A stretch of DNA of 64,000 bases from Desulfonatronum thioautotrophicum (GCF_000934745.1 NZ_KN882170.1:186001-250000), one strand, 5' to 3'; shown: positions 43,680-52,794, counted from the first letter of the stretch. The notes: generated by a model not told the origin, from the sequence alone. Made by a program: numbers and translations.

Positions 43680-44766
43680 GACGTTCCGCGGCCCGGATAC
43701 CCGAACCGTGCTGAAGCAGATCCGCGCCGAGCTCGGACCGGACGCGGTCATTCTCAGCACCCAGACCACCAGGGATGGCGGGAAGCCCAGCTGCGAAATC
43801 ATGGCCGCCTTGGAACCAACGGCCGAAGCCTCTTCAGACCAGGCATCGCTGCGATCCGAAGCTGTGCGGGACACCGGTGGAACCTATCCGGGCTGGAGGC
43901 AAATGCACCAGGAGTGGACCTGCCTCAAAGAGCATCTGTTCAGCGTCCTCAAGCCGCAGACCGACTACAACCTGCTCTCGCCCAGGCAACGCCAGGCCCT
44001 GGAGTATCTGGAGCGGGAAGAGGTTCTGCCCGAGGTGGCCATGCACCTCTGGCGGTCCATGAAAAACACTCCAGAAAAATCCATTTTGGAGGAACTGCGC
44101 GGCATCGTGGCGGTCAAGCCATGGACCGGGCGCTATTGGCCGGAAAAGTTGCATGCCTTTGCCGGGCCGCACGGCGCCGGCAAGACATCTTCATTGCTGC
44201 GCCTGGCCCTGAACCTGCGCCGGGAATACCCCAACCGCCGTATCGCCCTGGCCAACGCGGACCAGCACCACGGCAAAGGTCGTCTGCTGCTCCAGCATTA
44301 CGCGGAGTTGGGAGAATTCCCTTTCGTGGACCTGCGCACCCCGGACGATTGGCGACAGCTGCTTCACGAACCCCACGACATGGTTTTCATCGACCTCCCC
44401 GGACTTCCCACCGGCGAGTATCTGGACACTTGGCTGATTCAAAAGGAGATCCCTTTGCGCAGCAATTGCGCGGTGCACCTGGTCCTCAGCCCCCATTACT
44501 CCACCACATCGCTGCAGGGGTTTATTAAAAAATTCCAGGTCCCGGCATTGTCCAGCCTCATCTGGACCAAGCTGGACGAGGCGGAGACCTTCGGCTCCCT
44601 GGTGAACATCGGCTACTTCACCCGACTTCCCGTATCAGCCCTCTCCTTTGGCGCATCCCTGAGTTCCAGCCTGGCCGTGGCGGATCACCAGAACCTTTGG
44701 AAACTGGTTTTCACCCACCGCATGCCCTCGGCAAACGGAAGCAGCTCGGAAAGGCTTTTGCACTGA
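43669..44766 (+). CDS. flhF: FlhF-like SRP-type protein with degenerate GTPase motifs
   Basis: A 365-residue FlhF by position (between flhA and flhG) and by the N-terminal MRVKTFRGPDTRTVLKQI. The P-loop is GPHGAGKTSSLLRLA (166-180), similar to FlhF/SRP. The usual DTYRIGAxEQL block is replaced by NADQHHGKGRLLL, and the DTAGR G3 motif reads FIDLPG (about 240-245). TKLDEAETFGSLVN keeps the G4 block. FlhF normally sets flagellar position and number via GTP-dependent dimerisation. Weak G2/G3 motifs suggest altered GTP binding or hydrolysis. Frame is intact. Confidence 0.85.
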   Translation: MRVKTFRGPDTRTVLKQIRAELGPDAVILSTQTTRDGGKPSCEIMAALEPTAEASSDQASLRSEAVRDTGGTYPGWRQMHQEWTCLKEHLFSVLKPQTDYNLLSPRQRQALEYLEREEVLPEVAMHLWRSMKNTPEKSILEELRGIVAVKPWTGRYWPEKLHAFAGPHGAGKTSSLLRLALNLRREYPNRRIALANADQHHGKGRLLLQHYAELGEFPFVDLRTPDDWRQLLHEPHDMVFIDLPGLPTGEYLDTWLIQKEIPLRSNCAVHLVLSPHYSTTSLQGFIKKFQVPALSSLIWTKLDEAETFGSLVNIGYFTRLPVSALSFGASLSSSLAVADHQNLWKLVFTHRMPSANGSSSERLLH

Positions 44767-44796
44767 CGACGAATATCACGTATCCTTGAGGAAACC

Positions 44797-45621
44797 ATGA
44801 CACGCATGAACGAGAACTCCCCTCTTGTGCTCTCAGTGACGTCCGGCAAAGGCGGCGTGGGCAAGACCAACCTCTCCGTCAATCTGGCCTATACTCTCCA
44901 GCGGATGGGGAAACGGGTACTGTTGATGGACGCGGATCTGGGTCTGGCCAACGTGGACATCCTGCTGGGGCTTGCCCCGGAGTACAATATTTTCCATCTT
45001 GTCTACGACGAAAAAAAACTGGAGCAGGTTCTGGTCCGGACGGAATACGGCTTTTCCATTCTGCCCGCCGCCTCCGGTGTACCGGAAATGCTCAAGCTCT
45101 CCACGGGACAGAAACTGGAGCTGATCGAGGCCTTGGAGCCGTTGGGACAGGAGCTGGACATCCTGATCGTGGACACCGGAGCCGGGATCGGCGACAACGT
45201 CATCTACTTCAACCTGGCGGTACAGGAACGCATTCTGGTTTTGACGCCGGAGCCCACGTCCTTGACCGACGCGTACGCAGCGGTCAAGGTGCTGCACAAC
45301 CAGCACGGCGTTCAGAAATTCCGGGTTGTCGTAAACATGGCCGCGGACCCCAAACAGGCAAAGCAGACCTTCCAACGTCTGGCTGCGGCTTGCGACAAGT
45401 TCCTGGACGGCGTTTCCCTGGATCTCCTCGGCTCTCTGCCCCACGATCCAGCGGTCCGGAAAGCCGTTGCCCGCCAGGTTCCCTTTTGCCACGCCCTGCC
45501 CTCCTCCACCGCGGCCCTGGCCATGAAAAAAATCGCCGAAAACATCCTGTCCTGGCCACAAACCGCAAAAACCGATGGCAATATCAAATTCTTCTGGAAA
45601 AAGCTGCTCTTCAACGCCTGA
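44797..45621 (+). CDS. flhG: FlhG (MinD/ParA-type ATPase) for flagellar number control
   Basis: A 274-residue MinD-like ATPase. The deviant Walker A is SGKGGVGKTNLS (residues 16-27), with LLMDADLGLANVDILLG and LIVDTGAGIGDNV further on. FlhG limits flagellar number and often stimulates FlhF GTPase via an N-terminal DQAxxLR helix; here only about nine residues precede the first strand, so that helix is absent. The gene overlaps fliA by 47 bases. Confidence 0.93.
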   Translation: MTRMNENSPLVLSVTSGKGGVGKTNLSVNLAYTLQRMGKRVLLMDADLGLANVDILLGLAPEYNIFHLVYDEKKLEQVLVRTEYGFSILPAASGVPEMLKLSTGQKLELIEALEPLGQELDILIVDTGAGIGDNVIYFNLAVQERILVLTPEPTSLTDAYAAVKVLHNQHGVQKFRVVVNMAADPKQAKQTFQRLAAACDKFLDGVSLDLLGSLPHDPAVRKAVARQVPFCHALPSSTAALAMKKIAENILSWPQTAKTDGNIKFFWKKLLFNA

Positions 45622-46393
45622 TGCTTGGCAACGCTTTGAGAACGGCCAGGTGGCATGGAGTTCGGCCACCCCCGAAGTCCGCGGGGCGATCGTTGCCCAC
45701 TATGCCTCGAAGATAAAAATCATCGCCCTGCGCATGAAGGCCAAGTTGCCGCAGCACATCGAACTGGGCGAACTGCTCAGTGCCGGCAGTCTTGGCTTGA
45801 TTGAGGCTTTGGAAAAATTCCAGGTGGCCATGGGTATAAAATTCGAGACGTATGCGGAAAACAGGATAAAAGGGGCGATGCTGGATGAACTGCGGCGGAT
45901 GGATTGGTTCACCCGCGGCCTGCGTCAGCGGGTGCGACTCCTGGAAGAGCACATGCGCAAGGTGGAGCAGCACACCGGACGGGTCCCCACGGCCGAAGAG
46001 CTGCAGGTACTGACCGGTCTCAGTGCCAAGGACGTCCAGGAAGGCCTGGAAGCCTTGCAAAATCAAGTCTGTATCAGCCTGGACGGCCTGGAAGACCACC
46101 TGCTCCGGTCCTCAAGCACGACGAAGAACGATCCCTTCAGCCACACCCTGCATCAACAACTTATTGACAAACTCGCGGAACTTATCGATGAATTGACGCC
46201 AAGAGAGCAGATGGTCCTCTCGTTGTATTACGCCGAGGAGCTGAACATGCGAGAGACAGCCATGGTGATGAACATTACGGAGGGCAGGGTATCCCAGCTG
46301 CATTCCCAAGCCCTGAACAAACTTCGTGATAAATTCACCAAACTCCAGAACACCCCCTTCGCTCACCACGAGACACAAAGGAGAAAAACCTGA
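45575..46393 (+). CDS. fliA: Flagellar sigma factor FliA (sigma28)
   Basis: A sigma28 of up to 272 residues. The conserved W-x-x-F segment (AWQRFENGQ) lies close to the N-terminus, so the start must be within the flhG gene; ATG 45575 fits. Region 2 is LLSAGSLGLIEALEKF, then FETYAENRIKGAMLDELRRMDWF, and region 4 REQMVLSLYYAEELNMRETA plus VMNITEGRVSQLHSQALNKL. It directs late flagellar and chemotaxis promoters. Stop overlaps the cheY start by one base. Confidence 0.95.
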   Translation: MAISNSSGKSCSSTPDAWQRFENGQVAWSSATPEVRGAIVAHYASKIKIIALRMKAKLPQHIELGELLSAGSLGLIEALEKFQVAMGIKFETYAENRIKGAMLDELRRMDWFTRGLRQRVRLLEEHMRKVEQHTGRVPTAEELQVLTGLSAKDVQEGLEALQNQVCISLDGLEDHLLRSSSTTKNDPFSHTLHQQLIDKLAELIDELTPREQMVLSLYYAEELNMRETAMVMNITEGRVSQLHSQALNKLRDKFTKLQNTPFAHHETQRRKT

Positions 46394-46773
46394 TGGGTTA
46401 CGACAAAAACATGCGCGTTCTCGTCGTTGACGACTTCTCGACGATGCGCCGGATCATCAAGAACATCCTCCGCCAACTGGGCTTCACCAACATCGTTGAA
46501 GCCGATGACGGCACGACGGCTTGGGAAGTGTTGAACAAGGAACGGATCGATTTTGTCATTTCCGACTGGAATATGCCCAAAATGACCGGCATCGATTTGC
46601 TGCGCAAAGTCCGGGCCAGCGAGGAATACGCAGACGTTCCCTTTTTGATGGTCACGGCGGAAGGACTGCAGGAAAATATCATCGAGGCGGTCCAGGCCAA
46701 GGTCTCCAACTATATCGTCAAACCGTTCACTCCGGAAACCCTCGGCCAAAAGATCGACAAAATTTTCAGCTAA
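46393..46773 (+). CDS. cheY: Response regulator CheY
   Basis: A 126-residue receiver domain. The acidic pocket is VDD near residue 12, the phospho-acceptor Asp lies in FVISDWNMPKM, the switch residue is T in MVTAEG, and KPF carries the conserved Lys. Length equals a lone receiver. Phosphorylated CheY binds the flagellar switch; CheX at 28207 is its likely phosphatase. Confidence 0.95.
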   Translation: MGYDKNMRVLVVDDFSTMRRIIKNILRQLGFTNIVEADDGTTAWEVLNKERIDFVISDWNMPKMTGIDLLRKVRASEEYADVPFLMVTAEGLQENIIEAVQAKVSNYIVKPFTPETLGQKIDKIFS

Positions 46774-46933
46774 GGCCCATCCCGGTCTCGCTCACGATCC
46801 ACGGCATCCCTGGCTTGGGTTGGAATTCGCTCCGTGAGCAGCGTCCAGGGCATCGGCTGCTCTGGTTGGCGACAAGAAGGCAGCATGACCGCGATCGGCA
46901 GCCCCACTTCAGGATTATCGGGAGCCACACTCC

Positions 46934-47617
46934 ATGCCCACCACCCCGGTCCCCCCCCCAAGCGCAGGCAACCCCCTGGAACGGGACCAGGAAGTCCTGA
47001 ACAACGAACCGGAACCAACCCCGGCGGCCCAGAAGGTCACGCTGGACCTGGACGACGCGCCGTTTCTGGAGGACATCGAGGAAGCTCCCAAGGATGACGT
47101 CAACGAGGTGCAAGACCTGGAGACGTCGGACGAAGAAAAAGACAAGCCCAGCAAAGTATCTCCAAGGTTGCTGATCAGTATCGGCATCGCAGTCATCCTG
47201 GTGCTGGCCGGACTGACCTTCTGGCTGACCCGCTCCCCCCCCGTGGACCCTGTTACGCTTGCGGAACCGGATACCCTCCAGGACGCCGAGCCTGCTCCCG
47301 CGACAGAGCCTGAACCTGAAGAATTTTCCATCAACTTCGCGCCCTTCTGGGTCGCCTATGCCGAGGACAAGGACATTGCTTTCCTCTCCCTGCGACTGAT
47401 TCTCGTTCTGGACGATCCATCGCTATACCTGGAAACCCAACGAAAAACCATTATCCTCCGGGATGCGGTCTATTACTTCCTGAATAACCGCCCATTGCCC
47501 CAAATCAAGCACGCGGATGCCGCGGAAACCCTGAAAACCGACCTCAAGGCGGTCATGAACCAGCACTTGAGCCGCCCCCTGACCGACATCTTGATTGAGG
47601 AATACATGGTGCGGTAA
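46934..47617 (+). CDS. fliL: FliL-like flagellar basal body-associated protein
   Basis: A 227-residue protein with a Pro/Asp/Glu-rich cytosolic N-terminus (residues 1-72), one membrane helix (about 79-99) and a periplasmic domain (about 115-227). The C-terminus ends LTDILIEEYMVR, matching the FliL end V-x-D-I-L-x-x-x-F/Y-x-x-Q/R. FliL surrounds the stator and modulates torque. The long acidic N-terminus is not in classical FliL. It follows cheY after 160 bases and precedes a gene of unknown function by zero bases. Confidence 0.75.
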   Translation: MPTTPVPPPSAGNPLERDQEVLNNEPEPTPAAQKVTLDLDDAPFLEDIEEAPKDDVNEVQDLETSDEEKDKPSKVSPRLLISIGIAVILVLAGLTFWLTRSPPVDPVTLAEPDTLQDAEPAPATEPEPEEFSINFAPFWVAYAEDKDIAFLSLRLILVLDDPSLYLETQRKTIILRDAVYYFLNNRPLPQIKHADAAETLKTDLKAVMNQHLSRPLTDILIEEYMVR

Positions 47618-47935
47618 ATGGTGCAGCAAATTCAGCTTCCTGTTCTCCTCTCACTGCTACCCAAGGTCGGCAAGCTGATCCAGGCCGAACAGGATCGACC
47701 GCCCATGCAGCAGGCCCTGACAGCCGCGCTGATGCAGGATGCACTGAAAAAAGAACGGGAACGAATCCCTGACGTGAAAAAGACCGAGGGATCCTTTCAT
47801 GTCCGACCGGACGATGAACAAGGACAAGGCGATCAACAACAATACCGAAACCAGCAGCGCCACGCTGAACCGGAAGGGGAGCCATCGGCCGAAACGGACC
47901 CCCGGACCGGCCAAATCGTGAACCTGAAGATTTGA
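47618..47935 (+). CDS. Small protein of unknown function in the flagellar block
   Basis: A 105-residue protein starting directly after the fliL-like stop. N-terminal 45 residues are helical (LPVLLSLLPKVGKLIQAEQ), the rest is charged, Gln/Glu/Asp-rich and probably disordered. No motif allows a function. The tight spacing on both sides makes expression as part of the operon likely. A role as a flagellar chaperone or regulator is possible but not supported by sequence. Confidence 0.5.
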   Translation: MVQQIQLPVLLSLLPKVGKLIQAEQDRPPMQQALTAALMQDALKKERERIPDVKKTEGSFHVRPDDEQGQGDQQQYRNQQRHAEPEGEPSAETDPRTGQIVNLKI

Positions 47936-47946
47936 GCCGCAAGTGT

Positions 47947-48366
47947 ATGGATATATCGTACTGGATCATCCTTGGCCTGAGCCTGTTGGAAGTCGCCCTG
48001 CTGGTCGGGGTGATTACCTTTTTTTTTCGCTTGCGCCGCTCGGAGCAGCTTCTGGCCAAACTGCAGAAAAATCAGAAGGATTTTTTGATCAAGATTGAGA
48101 AAAGCGTGGACCTGGAGCAACAATTCCTGACCAACTTTGCTGAGCGCCAAACCGAACTGCTGCACTTGGACGCGCAATTGACCGAGCGGGAAAAACAGCT
48201 TCGCAACCTTCTCCAGCAGGCCGAACGTCTGTCCCAATCCCCGCAGTTCTTGCGACAGGTCATTCTCTCCGGTTATCGCAAAGGCCGTTCTGTCAAGGCA
48301 TTGGCCCAGTCCACGGGGTTAAGCACTGACGAAGTCGAACTTATCCTGGAACAGGACAAGGGATGA
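47947..48366 (+). CDS. DUF2802 membrane protein in the flagellar block
   Basis: A 139-residue protein from ATG 47947 (TTG 47932 is an alternative overlapping the gene before). One N-terminal membrane helix (YWIILGLSLLEVALLVGVITFFF), a coiled coil (about residues 30-95), and a C-terminal HTH-like segment RQVILSGYRKGRSVKALAQSTGLSTDEV (described by its core GRSVKALAQSTGLS), typical of DUF2802. Such proteins lie near flagellar export genes in many deltaproteobacteria. Role unknown. Stop overlaps the next start by four bases. Confidence 0.65.
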   Translation: MDISYWIILGLSLLEVALLVGVITFFFRLRRSEQLLAKLQKNQKDFLIKIEKSVDLEQQFLTNFAERQTELLHLDAQLTEREKQLRNLLQQAERLSQSPQFLRQVILSGYRKGRSVKALAQSTGLSTDEVELILEQDKG

Positions 48367-49322
48367 TGCGCCGTCAGTCCGGTTTTTCCGTCTTTTCCCA
48401 CGCTGCATCACCGCAGCGGGTGGAACGCTTCCGCGCGCGCCACCGGATCGGGGAGCAAGTCAGCGGAACCCTTCTGGCCTGGGAAAGTCCCGGCCTGGGC
48501 TGGGTGGATTTCCAGGGAACCACGGTGCTGGCCAGAATGACCTCCTTGCCGGAAATCGGTTCAAGACAGCTCTTCCTGATCAAGCAACTCACACCGGATA
48601 TCGTTCTCCAGGAGCTGACATTTTTGACCGCTCCCGAGGCCTATTCTCTCTTGCAGCGCCTCTGGGCTGAACAGCACCGATTGAACAGGGCTCTGTCCTC
48701 CCAGGGCCAGCCTCCAGGCACGGATTTCCCCCCAGCTTCCATAGATCGTTCGGAATTTACAGCCTTGGGCTCAAAGGATGCCTTGGCCGATCGTTTGGAG
48801 GATTGCCTGACCCGCTGGCAGCAGTCCTTGGAGCAACATGGCCAAGTACGCGCCGCCTACCAGCACCTGCGCAGCGCATTGGATCCCATTAACGATGAGC
48901 TGGCCTCCCGGGGCCTCGGGCGCTTCTATCCTCTGCCCTGGTTGGCCCACCACATCCGAGACGCCGGGTTGTTGCTGCGTGCGACCTCCAGCCGTCCCGG
49001 ATCGCCCGAAACGAACACCAAAGCTCCTGCCACCGAGGCTGTTTTCATGGGCACGCATCCGATCCTGGGTGACATGGAAATCCATATGTCCTTACCCCCT
49101 CACCAACCGGGATGGACCCTGCACCTGGCTCCAAAAACCATCTCGTCCGGGGAGATTGCCTCTGTCTCAGGTTGGCTGAAAACAGCTTTTCCCCAACCTG
49201 AGTCCGGAATGCTCTCCTTCCGCGGTGTCCAACCATTACCATCCGGAGAACACTCCGGGCTATTGGCTCGCCTGTTGCTCTCTTCGGCCAAGCCACGACC
49301 CCGATTGCACATTCAGGTATGA
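48363..49322 (+). CDS. Protein of unknown function at the end of the flagellar block
   Basis: A 319-residue cytosolic protein. The first 40 residues are basic; a domain around RIGEQVSGTLLAWESPGLGWVDF is beta-rich, and the middle is helical with no motif. The C-terminal third (ILGDMEIHMSLPPHQPGWTLHL) resembles beta strands of hook-length control protein FliK-like C-terminal parts, but only loosely. I do not assign it. It overlaps its neighbours on both sides (upstream ATGATG, downstream TATGA), so it is part of the operon. Confidence 0.5.
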   Translation: MMRRQSGFSVFSHAASPQRVERFRARHRIGEQVSGTLLAWESPGLGWVDFQGTTVLARMTSLPEIGSRQLFLIKQLTPDIVLQELTFLTAPEAYSLLQRLWAEQHRLNRALSSQGQPPGTDFPPASIDRSEFTALGSKDALADRLEDCLTRWQQSLEQHGQVRAAYQHLRSALDPINDELASRGLGRFYPLPWLAHHIRDAGLLLRATSSRPGSPETNTKAPATEAVFMGTHPILGDMEIHMSLPPHQPGWTLHLAPKTISSGEIASVSGWLKTAFPQPESGMLSFRGVQPLPSGEHSGLLARLLLSSAKPRPRLHIQV

Positions 49323-50356
49323 CCAGCCCCTTCTCTTCGCCTCCCTGTTTACCCATCGGCCCGGAAGCTCCTTGGCTGGCCCCCTTGGCCGGCTTCTCGG
49401 ATCTGCCCTTTCGTCTGCTGTGCCGAGAGCAGGGCTGTGCCGCGGCGTGCACGGAAATGGTCAGCGCCAAAGGCCTGATTTTCTCGAATACGGCCACCCA
49501 GCGCATTCTCACGACCCATGTTGCGGACAACCCGCTGGTGGTGCAGGTTTATGGGCCGGACGCCGAAACCGTGGGCCGGGCCATGGAGCTGTTGTGTGAT
49601 CGGGGGATACGCTATTTTGACCTGAACGTCGGCTGTTCCGTCCCCAAGGTAACCAAAACCGGAAGCGGGGCCGCACTGCTGCGCACCCCGGAAACCCTGC
49701 TCCAAATCGTGAAGACCATGGTCGCCAGGGCCGGTACCGGACAGGTGGGGGTAAAGCTGCGCCTGGGTTGGCGGCCCGGTGAGGATGTCTTCCCGGAACT
49801 GGCCTGGCGGCTGGAAGATATCGGTATTGCCTGGCTGACGCTGCACCCCCGCTGGGCCACCCAAGGCTATTCTGGACAGGCGGACTGGAGCCGGCTGGCC
49901 CGTTTGCGAGAACAGATCTCGATCCCGATCATTGCCAGCGGCGATCTCTTCACTGCCGAGGACGCGCAGCAATGCCTGGATCAGACCGGCGTCAGCGGGG
50001 TGATGTTCGCCCGCGGTGCACTCTGGGATCCGGCCATTTTTCGGAAATTTCAGGCACTGCGTTCAAAAAACGGAACCGATTTCGCGACTCCGGCCTTTTA
50101 TCTGGGCTTGGTCCGGCGACATATGGAACTGGCCAGAGCCCACCAGGATGACCGACGCGCCCTGCTGGCCATGCGCACCATCGCTCCGCGGTATCTGCGC
50201 AGTTTCACGGGTGCGAAATCCCTGCGTGCGCAACTGACCCAAATTGAGTCCTGGAGCCAGCTTGAAGCATTGCTTGGCGCATTGCTCGAGACTCTCCCCC
50301 GTCAGGTCGACCATGCCCCACCGAATAATCCACATACGCCCAAGGAAGGACCATGA
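49319..50356 (+). CDS. dusB: tRNA-dihydrouridine synthase
   Basis: A 345-residue Dus family flavoenzyme that reduces uridine to dihydrouridine in tRNA D-loops. APLAGFSDLPFRLLC (residues about 20-34) is the N-terminal signature, NVGCSVPKVTKTGSGAALL carries the active-site Cys, and HPRWATQGYSGQADW is the next block. The DusB subtype is preferred for length and the NVGCSVPK form. It overlaps ispH by four bases. Confidence 0.9.
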   Translation: MTSPFSSPPCLPIGPEAPWLAPLAGFSDLPFRLLCREQGCAAACTEMVSAKGLIFSNTATQRILTTHVADNPLVVQVYGPDAETVGRAMELLCDRGIRYFDLNVGCSVPKVTKTGSGAALLRTPETLLQIVKTMVARAGTGQVGVKLRLGWRPGEDVFPELAWRLEDIGIAWLTLHPRWATQGYSGQADWSRLARLREQISIPIIASGDLFTAEDAQQCLDQTGVSGVMFARGALWDPAIFRKFQALRSKNGTDFATPAFYLGLVRRHMELARAHQDDRRALLAMRTIAPRYLRSFTGAKSLRAQLTQIESWSQLEALLGALLETLPRQVDHAPPNNPHTPKEGP

Positions 50357-51204
50357 ACATCATCGTCGCCGAGACCGCCGGCTTTTGCATGGGCGTGGAC
50401 ATGGCTCTGCGCAAGCTCGATTCCCTGCTCCAGGGAGCCAACCGCCAAACCAACGTCTTCACGCTGGGTCCGATCATCCACAACCCCCAGGTACTCCAGG
50501 ACTATGCGGCCCAGGGCGTAACCCAGATCAACGATCCGGAAGCCCTGGCTCCTGGCCAGACCGTGGTCATCCGTGCCCACGGCATCCCCCGGAACATTGA
50601 GTCCGCCCTGCAGGCCAAAGGGGTCAACCTGATCGATGCCACCTGCCCCAAAGTCAAGAAGGCACAGCTGCTCATTGCCAAACAGGCCGAAAAGGGCCGC
50701 CTGATGATCCTCCTGGGTGAGGCGGACCACCCGGAAGTGCGCGGGCTGCTCAGCTACGCCTCCAGCGGGGCCTGTGTCGTGGATTCGGAGGAGGAAGCCA
50801 TGGAACTGCTTCGTGACCAGCCCGGCTCCTGTTTCCTGGCGGCCCAGACCACCCAGGACCAGGAACGGTATGCCCGCCTGATCACCCTGCTACGGGAACG
50901 GCTGGAGCCGGCAATGCCTGTTTTGGACACGATCTGCGCGGCGACCATGAATCGCCAAAGCGAAGCCCGGGTCATTGCCGGGCAGGTCCAGACAATGATC
51001 GTGGTCGGCGGCCGCGAGAGCGGCAACACCCGACGTCTGGTGCAGGTGGCCGAAATGGCCGGCATCCCCTGTTTTCATGTCGAGGTGGCCGATGAGTTGC
51101 CCCTGGCCCGGCTGCGTGGTCTCGATCGAATCGGCATCACTGCTGGAGCCTCGACTCCCAAAACCGTCATCCAGGAAGTTGTCCAGCGCCTGGAAACCTT
51201 GTAA
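50353..51204 (+). CDS. ispH: 4-hydroxy-3-methylbut-2-enyl diphosphate reductase
   Basis: A 283-residue IspH, the last enzyme of the MEP isoprenoid route, with a 4Fe-4S cluster. The three ligating cysteines are in AGFCMGVDMAL, DATCPKVKKAQ and DTICAATMNRQ. RAHGIPRN and GGRESGNTRRLVQV are conserved. dxs and ispA of the same pathway lie 7-9 kb downstream. A co-translated partner of dusB; the next gene, cheV, follows after 178 bases. Confidence 0.97.
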   Translation: MNIIVAETAGFCMGVDMALRKLDSLLQGANRQTNVFTLGPIIHNPQVLQDYAAQGVTQINDPEALAPGQTVVIRAHGIPRNIESALQAKGVNLIDATCPKVKKAQLLIAKQAEKGRLMILLGEADHPEVRGLLSYASSGACVVDSEEEAMELLRDQPGSCFLAAQTTQDQERYARLITLLRERLEPAMPVLDTICAATMNRQSEARVIAGQVQTMIVVGGRESGNTRRLVQVAEMAGIPCFHVEVADELPLARLRGLDRIGITAGASTPKTVIQEVVQRLETL

Positions 51205-51382
51205 CGCAAATGGAACGATTGGTGGCCACCCGGACCATTGCCTGCCCAGGCCACCACCTCTTGGCTGAACCTGCCTTCTGGGCTCGCTGCTGCCAGGAGT
51301 TGATCCCCGTCTGTCGCGAAAAACCATAATGAGCACCGGGCCGCTCTGCAGCCGGATAACCAACCCATCATCGGAGGACACC

Positions 51383-52348
51383 ATGAGCCAGACCAACATC
51401 CTTTTGGAAGTCGGGACCAACGAACTGGAGGTTGTGGAGTTCACGCTGCTGGAACAGTTGCCTGGCGAGACGGAAGTCTACCACGGCCACTATGCCGTCA
51501 ATGTGGCCAAAGTTCTGGAAATCATCCGCATGCCCAAGGTAACCGAAATACCGCAACTGTCTGACCCGTCAGTGCTGGGCGCGTTCAACTTGCGTTCCAA
51601 CATCATTCCATTGGTCGATCTCAGTGTTTGGCTGGGCAAGACCAAGGCTCCCAGCGAAGAAGAGGGCAAGGTGATCGTCACGGAGTTCAACAGCGTGATT
51701 ACGGCCTTTTTGGTTTCCGGGGTGAACCGCATCCACCGGATCAACTGGGAGGAGGTCATGTCTCCCGGAGCGTATCTGGCCAGTTTCAGTTCCGACTGCA
51801 TCACCGGAGTGATCAATCTGGAGGGCCGGATCGTTTTTGTGCTGGACCTGGAAAAAATCGTGGCAGAACTGAACCCAGCCCTGGCCTTGCGCCTGGACCA
51901 GGATCTGGAGGTTCACAGCGGTGCGGCCATGAAAGCCATGATCGCTGACGATTCCTCGCTGATTCGCAACATGCTCCGTGACCTGCTGGAAAAGGCCGGT
52001 TTCGCGGTGGAAACGGCCTTTCATGGCCAGGAACTCTGGGACCGACTCCAGAAGTTGAACCAGGCCGCCAAGAAGCAGGGACAATCCCTGACCGACCATG
52101 TTCAGATCGTGATCTCGGACATTGAAATGCCCACCATGGATGGTTTGACGCTGTGCAAGAAAATCAAGGAGGACCCGGATCTGGGGCAATTGCCCGTGAT
52201 CCTCTTCTCGTCGTTGATCACGGACAAGCTGCGGCACAAAGGGGACGCGGTCGGGGCGGATGACCAGATTTCCAAGCCCGAAGTCACCCAGCTGGCCCGC
52301 CGGGCCCGGGATCTGATCGAGCTTCGCCGAAAACAAGGGGTGGCCTAG
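51383..52348 (+). CDS. cheV: CheV chemotaxis coupling protein (CheW plus receiver)
   Basis: A 321-residue CheV. ATG 51383 has GGAGG six bases upstream, so the longer frame from 51329 is not used. Residues about 5-165 form a CheW domain (MPKVTEIPQL, AFNLRSNIIPLVDL, GVINLEGRIVFVLDLEK); residues about 185-310 form a receiver with AMIADDSSLIR, phospho-acceptor Asp in IVISDIEMPTMDG and a KP pair. CheV couples receptors to CheA and its phosphorylation adjusts adaptation. The stop overlaps the convergent DUF457 gene by four bases. Confidence 0.95.
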   Translation: MSQTNILLEVGTNELEVVEFTLLEQLPGETEVYHGHYAVNVAKVLEIIRMPKVTEIPQLSDPSVLGAFNLRSNIIPLVDLSVWLGKTKAPSEEEGKVIVTEFNSVITAFLVSGVNRIHRINWEEVMSPGAYLASFSSDCITGVINLEGRIVFVLDLEKIVAELNPALALRLDQDLEVHSGAAMKAMIADDSSLIRNMLRDLLEKAGFAVETAFHGQELWDRLQKLNQAAKKQGQSLTDHVQIVISDIEMPTMDGLTLCKKIKEDPDLGQLPVILFSSLITDKLRHKGDAVGADDQISKPEVTQLARRARDLIELRRKQGVA

Positions 52349-52794
52349 AAGGCTCTGTCCAGAAGCAGATGGGAGGCGTATCCGGTGACCGAGGCAAAAT
52401 AAAACGGCAGCAGCGATGTCAGCGACCTGTCGTAAAAAACCATGGGCAGGATGAGAATCGGCAGAGGAACCAAAAACATGGCCCACCAGGTGTGGGTCCA
52501 GCCCCGATGGTGTCCCACGGCCGGGAGCAGGGCACAGAACCCCAGCACCGCGGCCAATCGAAAGCGTCCCTGAATCATCAGCGCGAGATAGATCAGCAGC
52601 AAGGCTCCATAGAACAACACCCTTCCCTTGGAATCCGTATCCACGTCCGGAAACAGGGCGCTGAGCAGGGCAATACCGGCCAGAAGCAACAGGGTCTGCT
52701 GATCCGGCTGGTAAATGCCGAGCCACAGCACCGTCGTGAGTACCAACGCAAAAAAAAGCGCACCCCCGAAAAGATGCGCCTTGAAACCGGGCAT
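52345..52794 (-). CDS. DUF457 family membrane-bound metal-dependent hydrolase-like protein
   Basis: A 149-residue membrane protein from the ATG at 52794. The FPDVDTDSKGRVLFY segment (residues about 45-60) and HHRGWTHTWW (about 92-102) form the D and HH/H metal-binding pattern of the YdjM/DUF457 family, and several membrane segments are seen. Function is unknown; the family is sometimes called LexA-regulated inner-membrane hydrolase. The frame opens earlier through a repeat element, which is not coding here. It converges with cheV. Confidence 0.7.
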   Translation of the reverse strand: MPGFKAHLFGGALFFALVLTTVLWLGIYQPDQQTLLLLAGIALLSALFPDVDTDSKGRVLFYGALLLIYLALMIQGRFRLAAVLGFCALLPAVGHHRGWTHTWWAMFLVPLPILILPMVFYDRSLTSLLPFYFASVTGYASHLLLDRAF

